Source: Seminavis robusta | Taxonomy: Eukaryota > Bacillariophyta > Bacillariophyceae > Naviculales > Naviculaceae | Length of the DNA: 64,000 bases | Assembly (NCBI GenBank): GCA_903772945.1 | Contig: CAICTM010000172.1 | Location: 36,909 to 100,908 of the forward strand | Direction: 5' to 3' | Shown here: positions 55,330-64,000 of the stretch, piece by piece | Layout of the letters: each line of letters begins with the position of its first letter | Position numbering within the stretch: position 1 is the stretch's first letter | Notes under the pieces: model-generated | Seen by the model: the letters and a program-made list of their open reading frames with translations, nothing else | What the model was told of the DNA's origin: nothing | The model's database searches: none | Translations under genes and position numbers: made by a program

Positions 55330-55870
55330 ATGTTCCAATGCGTTCATCCAAACCCCAATGCCAAAGCAAACAAGTTGAAGACAGGGTCCTCATGATCATT
55401 GAGGGAAACTCTTGCAGACATTACTTGTCGAAAATTGATACTGACACTTATGCTTCATTCTTGACATACAAAAAGGGACGTCCTGTCCTTTATGTTGTCG
55501 TGGAGAGAGCCATTTATGGCATGGTGTTGGCAGCTCTGCTCTGGTACAAGCTCTTCAGGAGTGACCTGGAGGAAATTGGATTCGTGTTTAATCCGTACGA
55601 TCCATGTGTGGCCAATAGGATCAGACAATTCGATTCCATGTGGACGACTTGATGTCGAGCCACAGAATGTAGCTGGTACATAACCGCACTCTGGAGTGGT
55701 TCAATACAAGATATGGAACCTATGGAGCCGTCAAGGCAACCCGTGGTCCCAAGCACAACTACACTGGAAACGAAAAACTCTGCCAAACAATGAATTTGCT
55801 CTGTAGTTTCACTCTACAGAAGGGGCAGAGTGAACTCCCAGAGTTTTGGCTAAGTAATGAGTTCAAACAG
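55330..55870 (+). pseudogene. copia reverse transcriptase / RNase H remnant
   Basis: ERAIYGMVLAALLWYKLF and IGFVFNPYDPCVANR are the copia RT block. HVDDL, the catalytic box, follows after a frameshift near 55630, and a WFNTRYGTYGAVKATRG stretch with HNYTGN is the downstream connection region. Most RT sequence 5' of this is degraded. Confidence 0.7.
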
Positions 55871-56278
55871 GCCGCAAAATGTATGTGACCCGAGTTGGCA
55901 TGACAGGGATGGCAGGCGCATGATTCGATCCTTGCACAGACCAGGTATACTACTATCTATATATGTATACCTATATATATTTATAACCACGGGTTAACGG
56001 TCCTAGAAGAGGAGTTGTCACATTCACAAAGTGCATGAAAAGAAAACAATTACGCCCTCATGCAAACCAAAAAACAGTTAAGGCTGCACTGACGAAAGAC
56101 ATATGGGTATATGCACAAAAGAAGGCAACAAAGAAGAACACATATTATCTTATACATTAATTTTTCAGGTCTCTCTTGACTATAGAATAGTACCTAAAAC
56201 CTTCCACCTCGAATCCTCCTGGCTAGCTGGATATCTTTTGGCATAATGGTGATTCTCTTGGCATGGATAGCACAAAGG
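55871..56278. other. AT-rich spacer
   Basis: No gene. A TATATATA-rich tract lies at about 55955-55985. Confidence 0.4.
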
Positions 56279-57156
56279 TTGGAACATTTGAACATGTTCC
56301 CGAATCCGTCCCCAGCATTCTTCATGTCAAAGGACACCAGGACGACGCTAAACCATATGACGAACTGAACTTAGAGGCTCAACTCAACATTGATGCTGAT
56401 CAGTTGGCTGATGACTGGCTCCAGGCCCACCCCAATTTTGACCATTCCAAAGTCCCCATCCTGCCCACCAGTGGATGTCAAATCAACTTGCCCTATGGGA
56501 CTTTCACCCACAACATCAAGCATGAACTCAAATTGGCTCGATCTGTGCCTGACAATGCCGCATTTCTCATGGACAAGTATGAATGGGACCAGGAGATATT
56601 TGATGACATTGACTGGACGTGTCATGGACGAGCATTAAATCGAACGAAAGCACACCAAACCTCCATGATAAAGTATCTGATCGGCTGGCACCCCGTGGGT
56701 ACCCGAGTCAACAAGTACGACCCCAAATATCCCATTGCATGTGCATCCTGCGGCTACCACGAAGAGGACAAGGACCATGTCATGAGTTGCCCGAAACGAC
56801 AAACTGACCGAGACAACTGGAAAAAAGCAATCAAGCAGTATCTAGACAAACACAACACTCACCCATCCCTCCATGCCACTATCACATCTGCACTCAACAC
56901 CCTCCTAGATGATGGTGACATTGAGTCAATTGAACACAATGCTGATATCCAGGACATCATAGATTCCCAACACAATATCGGATGGGAACACATCTTCAAA
57001 GGGCGATTCTCCAAACTCTGGGCCCAGAATCAAGATCAGCACTTAAAAGACAACAACCTCAAAACACCAAGGAAGAATGGTCAGTCCTGGCTCACAGGAT
57101 TAATCCATGAAATGCAATGCACAACAGTGGTAGGACCTCTGGGAAGCCCGGAATGA
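56263..57156 (+). pseudogene. LINE RNase H / CCHC C-terminal fragment
   Basis: A 297-codon frame begins with an ATG in DNA outside the element; its first 12 residues ([12 protein letters not shown]) are encoded by flank plus the left target-site duplication, and the LINE follows in frame. [10 protein letters not shown] and LNIDADQLADDW form the end of an RNase H domain. CASCGYHEEDKDHVMSC is a CX2CX8HX3C knuckle typical of LINE polyprotein ends. A frameshift near 57145 then moves the end of the protein (LWEARNEDRHGKD … LLPEHLWLL) into another frame, stopping near 57283. The fragment lacks reverse transcriptase and cannot move on its own. Confidence 0.72.
56279..56298 (+). repeat. target-site duplication, left copy
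   Basis: TTGGAACATTTGAACATGTT, identical to 57694-57713 on the other side of the LINE fragment. Confidence 0.75.
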
Positions 57157-57693
57157 AGACAGACATGGCAAAGATGCCCAAGCCCAAGCCCAGGCAGAGA
57201 ACCGACAAGCCATCCATGAACTTGACCTGCTTTACACCAAGTACACTGACCAGTTGCTTCCAGAGCACCTCTGGCTTCTCTAAACATCATTCCATCCTAG
57301 AGCCCAATGGCCAACCTCATCAATTTGACAATGGATCAATACTTGGGAGCCTATTCTGCAAGAGAGTTGCACCACCCGACTTGAGACTGGATAGGGGACT
57401 CTCCCTTCTTTCCTCCTCCCCTCCTCCCCTCCTTTCCTCCTCAGTAACTCTCCCATGCCATTTGCCCACCTCTTTCCGTCTTCAATGTTCGGCACGATTC
57501 TGTGAGTCTGCCAATGTAAAATACTGTAGTGATACATAAATGCATCATCTCCTTTGGGAGTGTGATGCCGGTGAGGGTGCCTTTGGCTGCCTCTCTGTGA
57601 GATCAACCCTCGCTTCGGCCTGGGGGAATTGTCAGTGCAGGAGTGCTTGCCCATTGACACCATATTCGTTATAAAGATATTGTTTTTTTTTTA
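56299..57693 (+). mobile_element. 5'-truncated LINE (3' part, RNase H and Zn knuckle)
   Basis: About 1.4 kb bounded by an exact 20-base direct repeat, with a T-rich tail (TGTTTTTTTTTTAT) directly before the right copy. That is the structure left by target-primed reverse transcription. Only the polyprotein's C-terminal part is present. Confidence 0.7.
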
Positions 57694-57713
57694 TTGGAAC
57701 ATTTGAACATGTT
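57694..57713 (+). repeat. target-site duplication, right copy
   Basis: Exact copy of 56279-56298, immediately after the T-rich 3' tail of the LINE fragment. Confidence 0.75.
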
Positions 57714-58360
57714 GACAAGATGGGCTTCTGACGCTTACTGGAGAGCTTCCATTGCAGACCCTTGGAATCTGATGTCTTTTCTAATATCAGAAGCTATCTC
57801 TCGAACAAGACGCTGAAAGGGCAGTCTCCTGATTAGGAGATCGGTTGACTTCTGGTACCTTCGAATTTCTCTGAGAGCCACAGTTCCTGGGCGATAGCGC
57901 TATCTCTTTTTGACACACACCTTCAATGGAGGAGGGACCTTCCTGGCTGGCGGCCCGCCTTGCTAGCACCTTCCGGAATCTGGGATGTTGCCCGTCGACT
58001 ACTTTGCTTGCAGTTGGTTTAGTCCTTACCATACTGGAGGAAATCAATTTTATGTCTCATTATTTTTTGACTGGGGATGTAGTCGTTAAACTGCATACAT
58101 AGTAGCATGCTGTCTTTCTCTCTACATACTTCCTGCTGGTATGATATCAATATAGTCGTTGCAGTACTGGGAGTGGGGGCTGGTTGGGTCATTCTTTTTC
58201 CATACGTTTGGGTTCGTTGGCATGAAATTCAAGCAATCTCGTTGGCATGAACTATTTTTTGAAAAAGTGGATGGGGGGAAGGGGGGAGAGATTTTGAAAA
58301 TGTGTCAGTCTCACAAAAAATCCTGTCCGGACAAACGAAAACGAAAAACAAAGGAATAAT
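57714..58360. other. intergenic
   Basis: No supported gene in this 0.65 kb. A short minus-strand frame at 57787-58047 has no features. Confidence 0.5.
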
Positions 58361-59635
58361 ATGTCACTTCCTGGTTCTTGGTTGGATAGCGAGTGTGCAG
58401 ATGCAGAAGCGTATGCCAAGCAATGCTACCAGGATCTTGTATAGTGGGTGCCCTCTATGTCTTGAAGAAGATACCTGTAATCTTTGCTTCGAGTTCAAGC
58501 TCAACAAGTGGAGGGCTCCAGGTGATAGGTGGGCCACCAGAAACCTAAAAGACCACGCTCCAATTTCACCTCCAGAAACACTGTCAGCGAGTCGAATCCT
58601 CTTCATGGAGAAGATGGGCCATGTTTTTGATAGTGGATCGGGTGCTAATAGTAAGAAGAAGAGAGGCAAGAAGACCAATGACAAGAAAGCAACCTGTCAA
58701 GGGAAGAAGACTGGTGAGAAGAGGACTGCAGCAGGTGGTCAAAGATCAAGGACTGCCAAGCACAGACAAGGGAAGAGGAAGGAGTCTAGCAGCGGAGCAG
58801 CGGAGAGCAAACAATCAAGGCTGAACTTCACAGTGGAAGGATACCCAAGAGAGTCATCTGAGTACGAGCCTAGCGAGGGAAAGATAGTGTATAGGCCGCC
58901 GGGCTATGGACAGAGCAAGGAGGACAAGCATGATGGCATCATAGCTCCCCACTGTGACATCTGTCACCTCAAACCATGCCTTGCCACTGCTTGGGACCAG
59001 AGATTCGTGATAGCTGCCACAAGCACTTGATAGCTGACAAGAGAACTGTCAATTTCACAAAGAAGGCTGTGGAAAAGATGCTTCAGAAGGAACACTGCAG
59101 GCTTTTCATGAAAAGGTACCGCATCAAGGATCCCATCCCAGTTTGCATTGTTTCAACCTCGGAACTGAAAGTAGATGTGTATGGGAAGAGGATGCTTGAC
59201 GATGAAGCTAACATGGAATCAAGTGATGATGATGAAACGGTTGGTGGGGACTTGGAGGAGTTGAAAGTCGACTTGTATGGTAATAAGAAACTGTCGTGCA
59301 AAGATGACAGCAGCGACCATAGTAGCAACGATGAGTCAGAATCAGATGAGAGAGGAGGGAGAATGCAGAGAGAGGACCAAGTATATGAAATTGTCTTGGA
59401 TTCCTCGGATGAGGAGGGCGACGAAGAGCTGTACCGTCCTGTATTCCCGAAACAATCTGAGATGGTAAAGGCTGTCAGAAAACAAACTGCTCCTCCTGCC
59501 ACAAAAGCAAACAGGGTCTCTATTGGAAGTGTCAATAATAAACTGGAGGCTAAGGAAGGCAACAATAAAGCAGAAAGTCTGTCGTCCTGCTCATCCGATG
59601 ACAATGAAGTGGCGTTCACCATGAAGTTTACGTGA
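58361..59635 (+). pseudogene. unknown Cys- and Asp/Ser-rich protein, frame-broken
   Basis: An ATG at 58361 gives MSLPGSWLDSECADAEAYAK and stops near 58443. The neighbouring frame continues with SGCPLCLEEDTCNLCFEFKLNKW, a Lys/Gly-rich basic linker and HCDICHLKPCLATAWDQ (to about 58995). A second shift leads to RDSCHKHLIADKRTVNFTKK and an acidic Ser/Asp/Glu tail that ends at 59635 and contains two similar LKVDVYGK / LKVDLYGN pieces. Two clusters of CxxC cysteines suggest zinc binding. The family is not recognised. Mobile DNA surrounds it, so it may be an accessory gene of an unidentified element. Confidence 0.5.
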
Positions 59636-59754
59636 AGGGAGACCTAACAATGAGTAGAAGAGTTCATAGTAGTATAAATAGACAAAAACCATGTTAGTTC
59701 TCTTTTCTTTTTTCTTTTGGTTTGGAGCTAGAGCTGCATGAGGTCCACTCAGTA

Positions 59755-59801
59755 TCTCCCTCTCTCTCTCTGTCTCTGTGTCTCTCTCTCTCTCTCTCTC
59801 T

Positions 59802-59840
<39 letters not shown>

Positions 59841-59870
59841 GAACTCTCTCTCTCTATCTCTCTCTCTTTT
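59755..59870. repeat. (CT)n microsatellite
   Basis: About 115 bases of nearly pure CT/TC repeat with a few interruptions (TGTCTCTGTG, TTAATC, TTCGAAC, TATC). It lies between the 3' ends of two convergent damaged genes. Confidence 0.95.
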
Positions 59871-59894
59871 GTCATTTTAGGTTTTGAAGTCTCA

Positions 59895-61001
59895 TCAGGG
59901 GAGGCACTTACAGATATTCTGGAAGTCTGGTGTGTAAAACTGTCGCAGTGGCATCTCCATCGTTATGGTACCCAGTTCCACAGTCTTTGCTTCAAACTTT
60001 TTCACTGTGGGCTCCTTCTCATCACCAAGACCATTTTTGCTTGCGTCAGTCTCCTCTGCATCAACCCTTTTCTTGGGGGGCTTCTTCTTATCATCAAGAC
60101 CATCGTGGCTCCCGTCAGTGTCATCGAAATTGGAATCCTCCGACTCCTTCTTTCCCTCCTCCTCTACCTTATCCTAATTGTCTTTTTCTTCCTCGTCATC
60201 AGCCCCTTCTTCCTTTTCTTGCAGTTTGGTGTAATAATGGGGGTGGATGAGCTGGAGGTATCGTTCAATGTTCTGGTGGAGGTCCTTATCCTGTGAATTG
60301 AAGAAGGAATCATAGTGGAAGTGGGGGTAGATACGTGCTATACTGCTTTGCAAAAGACCAGACTCCCCGAACATCTCACTGGGATCAAAATAGTCAGTGT
60401 CTTTTGGTACCAGTATGATCATCACTCGGAGGTGTCGGTTCCCCTCAACATGGGTGATGTATCTGACCTCACGCGAGAGTGACATGGGACCGACAACTGC
60501 ATTGCCGTATTTGGTGTAAGTTAGCTGACCATCCAAATCTCTAGCATTTTTGTGGTGCCTCCCAAATATCCCGTTTTGGTCCAGAGAGATCTCTATGAAC
60601 ACTGTCTTGCCTTTGAGTAACTGAATATCCGCTAGGAAGTTTCGAGTAAGCTCAATGTGACTCGCATTGACCTCCTTCAACTCTGTGTCAAAGGTACTGT
60701 AGCGGTAATCTGCTTGATCAAAAGCATGGTAGTCCTCGATAAGCGCCTCCTTTCCGACTGCCTTGTGGAGGGCTGTTTGGAGGCACCAGCTATGAAGTTT
60801 CAAAATGTTTTTTCTGCCTTGATCATTGGTGAGCTTCTTATACCCAAGGAGAGTACATAGAGCTGACTTCTCCGTCCGAAACCCCTCTTGGTATGCTCTT
60901 GCAACACGGAGCGACTTCGCAGTGGGACTGTAAGGCAGCATCTTGATTCCGTTGAAAACACTTGTATCGTCGCGATAGTCGTATGGGACTGAATAGATCA
61001 A
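59895..61001 (-). pseudogene. unknown protein, 5'-truncated with an in-frame stop
   Basis: The minus-strand frame is open from 61001 (in-frame TAG just above, no ATG at the start) to a TAG at 60176-60174, giving 275 codons. Past that stop the same frame stays open to 59895 and keeps the same acidic style (DKVEEEGKKESEDSNFDDTDG …). It ends near a GTAAGT site at about 59911. A single stop in an otherwise continuous frame suggests a nonsense mutation or an unspliced end. The core has conserved-looking segments such as FIEISLDQNGIFGRHH and RHLRVMIILVP. The family is unknown. The 5' end coincides with the start of LINE sequence, so it was probably cut by that insertion. Confidence 0.5.
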
Positions 61002-64000
61002 CTACACGCCATCTATGTACAGGAATCAAGGCCGTCCCTAGATCCAAGGAGGAACCACTATGATGATCTTCAGGAATGCGTGGCCAATGACATCGCCAAT
61101 GGTCATGAGATTATTGTTGGTGGGGATTTCAATGACGATTTGGCAAGAGGACGGAAGGGGCTGTCACGGCTGGTATCCGATTGCAAGCTTGTAGATCCGA
61201 TTTTCTACAATCATGGAATCAGCGACTTTAACACCTATGTCAGAGGCAGTAAGGTAATCGATTACATCCGCGTTTCTGAAAACCTTTTGGATGCTGTCGA
61301 CGCTTGTGGTTACCATTCATTCTGTGACCACTTCTATAGTGACCACCGTGCCTGCTTTGTCGACTTCGACTTGAAACAGCTGTTTGGGTCTGATACAGCA
61401 GCTTTACCCAAGCCCTGTCAACGAAGGGTGCACTCCAAGAAACACCATCAAGTCACCACCTACATCAAATCCAAGTACAGCTATCTTGACAATCATGGAT
61501 TCTTTCAACGACTGTGGAGATTCAACCAGGCACCTACTCAGCAGGAGGCTGAGGCCTTGGATCAACTCCTGCTCTCTGCAAGCCTCCACGCCGCCAAAAA
61601 GTGCCCAACCTATTCGCCCATTCCCAGTTCCCCAGCATTGACCCAGTTACGACTGAAGTTCCAAGTCTTGACGATGGCCCTGCATGCACTCCAATGCAAG
61701 AACGACGTTACCAATCAGATTCGTCTACGCATGGAGCGGATCTCCGATCCAGCCTTTGAACTACCCACCTCGTTGGAAGACTGCAAGAAACGAAAGAAGC
61801 AAGCCCGCAAGGAACTTCGTGCAGCGGAGGTGGATGAGTGGAGAACACACAAGTTGCGCCAAGAGTATCAAATGGAACTCCAAGCACAATACGAATCTGA
61901 AGGTGACACGAGGTTGGCTAATGTGATGAAGCGCTTGCGCAACGCTGAAGCCACTCGGAGAGCATGGCAAAAGTGTGCCCACGCCAGGGGTAAATGTCAT
62001 GGTGCGGGACTGACAGCCTTGGAAGTCCCCCGAGACCCCACTGCGCCACCAAAACAGTGTCAAGACTGGATGTATGTTGAGGATCCCGAGGAAATTGAAC
62101 GCCACCTCCAGGCTCACCTCAAAAAGCATTTCCGGCAGGCTGAGGAGACAGAATTCCGCTCCGACTCCACACTGCGGGCCGATACAGATTTCTCCGCCAG
62201 TACTGCTACCGCCGATGCAATCCTCGATGGCGAATACGACATTTGCCCATTTGAAACGTCATTCGCTACAGCAGTTCTCCTCAGGCATCTGGCTCGGGCT
62301 TGTGATGGTGAGATTCCAGCAACGTTGACACAGGAACAGTTTGATGGGAAACTCAAGAGCTGGAATGAGCGCACCACCACCTCTCCCTCTGGGCAACACC
62401 TCGGCCATTGGAAGTCACTCTTTGCGGAACACAGCCTCGACCCAGAGTCTGAGGAAGGGAAGGAGCTGGAGGCTTTTCAAACACAGATCAAACAGGCCCA
62501 CTTTAGGCTCCTCAACTTTGCTCTGGAACAGGGCTTTGCCTACTCTAGATGGAACAAAATTGTCAACACCCTCATCCTTGGGGATGAGGGTGGTTGCAAA
62601 ATCCATCGTCTGAGAGTCATCCATATCTTTGAAGCCGACTATAACCTGCTTCTCGGAGTGAAGTGGCGTGAACTCCTCCACCATGCCTCCAAGCAAGGGC
62701 TGATCAACACAAGACAGTTTGGTTCCGTTCCAGGAAGGTCCGCCATTGATCTCTGTTATATGGAGGAACTCGAGTATGAAGTATCACGTTGTTATTTGCA
62801 CCCCCTAATCAAAAATGACAATGACGCAGCTGTGTGCTACGATAGGATTCTCATGTACGTTGCCAGTCTTGCAAGCCGAAAGATAGGTATGCCAGTGCGT
62901 GTCTGTAAAGTGAACGGCATGAATCTGGAACAGGCCCAGTACCATATCAAGACCACTCTGAGAACGTCAGTCACGTTTCTAGGTCATACGGAGGAAGATC
63001 CCTGGCACGGGTCTGGCCAAGGAGCTGGGAACTCCCCTGCCTTATGGCTGTTTATTTCGAGCACACTATTTGATTGTTTCGAGCCCTATGCAACTGGTGC
63101 CACCTTTGCCAGCCCGGACGGATCAAAGCAGGTCAAGCTCTTCATGACGGGGTTTGTGGATGATACGAATTCAAGAACGAATTGCTTTTTGACCAACACT
63201 ATTCCCTCAGTGCAGGTCTTGGTGGAGAAGGCAACCAAAGATGCTCAATGGTGGAGTGATCTTCTGTGGTCATCGGGTGGCAAGCTGGAGGCTTTGAAGT
63301 GTTCCTTTCATCATCTCCGATATGAGTTCAGATCCAGCGGAGAACCAAAGCTGGTCTCGGGGACTGACTTTACACCATCCATCAAGGTGGAATCCACTGA
63401 TGGGATAGTCACGCCGATCAAACCAGTCGACAACTACAAAGATCACAAGTCACTGGGATGTTTCAAAGGCCCGGCTGGAAATCTTGCAGCACAGAAAGCA
63501 GCCTTGATCAAGAAATGCACCCACTATACCAGAGTTCTGAAGGGATCCCCATTGAATAGACGGGAAGCCAACATGTTCTATCGAAGCATCTTCCTTTTGA
63601 GCGTGGGTTATTGTTTGGAGACCACCTTCTTCAAGGATGTTGATGTCGATACCATTGAATCGGCTCCACGCCGAGCTGCACTTCAGAAGATGGGGTATCG
63701 ATCGAATACTGCGAAAGTGATCTGCTATGGTTCCTGGAAGTTGGGGGGTATAGAAATGTTTCGACTCGCTGACAAGCAAGGAATCGGGGTCATCCAGCAG
63801 TTCTTAAAGCACTGGAGGACAAGGTGCACCGACATTGGAGACCTAAGTGAAGTCACATACGCATGGTTGCAATTCCTTTGGAATTGGCCGGCCCATCCTT
63901 GAGGATCTCGAAATCGATTGTCATCTCCCAGTCGGGCTGTTCCAATGTATGCGAAGGTTCCTTAAATCCATTGGAGGCACGATTGAAGTGCATAACGCTC
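61002..64000 (+). mobile_element. second LINE, 5'-truncated, runs off the window
   Basis: LINE sequence begins inside the endonuclease domain near 61002-61011 and continues to the right edge. Its missing 5' part is consistent with incomplete reverse transcription. The 3' end and target-site duplication lie outside the window. Confidence 0.75.
61011..64000 (+). pseudogene. LINE endonuclease / reverse transcriptase polyprotein, partial
   Basis: One frame runs to a TGA at 63902. It holds the C-terminal part of an apurinic-type endonuclease (IIVGGDFNDDL … FYSDHRACFVDF), a long linker with basic coiled-coil character, and a reverse transcriptase: FGSVPGRSAIDLCY, DNDAAVCYDRIL, GQGAGNSPALWLF and the catalytic FVDDT. 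A frameshift near 63885-63900 moves the continuation (ILEDLEIDCHLPVGLFQC) into another frame to the window end. The first codons have no ATG. FVDD is intact, so the RT core itself looks undamaged. The 3' RNase H/knuckle part, of the kind kept in the fragment at 56.3 kb, should follow beyond the edge. Confidence 0.8.

Larger units (their letters stand above)
50979..55870 (+). mobile_element. decayed Ty1/copia (CoDi-type) retrotransposon
   Basis: Gag, protease, integrase, reverse transcriptase and RNase H pieces follow each other in copia order on the plus strand, all damaged by frameshifts and stops. LTRs were not found, so the element may be internal-only or its LTRs have diverged. Confidence 0.75.

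Noticed and set aside
59930-60250. 106-codon plus-strand frame next to the (CT)n tract
   Set aside because: It is antisense to the acidic tail of the minus-strand damaged gene.

Overview
The window is nuclear DNA from a eukaryote, most likely a raphid pennate diatom; Seminavis robusta or a relative is my inference. The reasons are short GT-AG introns of 60 to about 150 bases, N-terminal presequences of the diatom plastid type (hydrophobic signal followed by Phe), a Ty1/copia element of the diatom CoDi type, and a long LRR receptor-like protein of a kind expanded in diatoms. Genes lie on both strands without operons, and intergenic DNA is rich in short palindromes built on ACCGGT and CTAGCTAG.

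Region 1 (1-11.2 kb) is ordinary gene space: a DnaJ-domain membrane protein, an APH/choline-kinase-like phosphotransferase, a Gln-rich unknown protein, a thioredoxin-fold protein with a plastid-like presequence, and a six-exon LRR receptor-like gene. The last two diverge from a promoter carrying repeated TGACGTCA-type boxes. Region 2 (11.5-19.3 kb) mixes decay and duplication: a broken ankyrin gene, a broken Cys-rich secreted gene, and two close copies of a METTL24-like methyltransferase gene with a decayed plastid membrane-protein gene between them. Region 3 (20-31.5 kb) holds a LIMR/LMBR1-like membrane protein, tRNA-Glu(UUC), tRNA-Asp(GUC), a Reeler-like secreted protein, an amino-acid permease with one frame break, a secreted protein with an internal duplication, and a three-exon DUF1989 gene.

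Region 4 (32-45 kb) has a frame-broken Crypton-like tyrosine recombinase, a 1-Cys peroxiredoxin with a metallothionein-like N-terminal Cys cluster, two tandem Reeler-like paralogues sharing a conserved upstream block, a frame-broken BTB/KCTD plus nucleotidyltransferase-like gene, and a helical-repeat/LRR-like protein. Region 5 (45.2-64 kb) is almost all mobile DNA: a DDE transposon with two convergent genes, a decayed copia element, a 5'-truncated LINE flanked by a 20-bp target-site duplication, two frame-damaged convergent genes separated by a (CT)n tract, and a second 5'-truncated LINE that runs off the right edge.

Splice sites given here were worked out by eye from reading frame, GT/AG dinucleotides and continuity of recognisable domains. 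I ran no database search, so family names rest on motif recognition.
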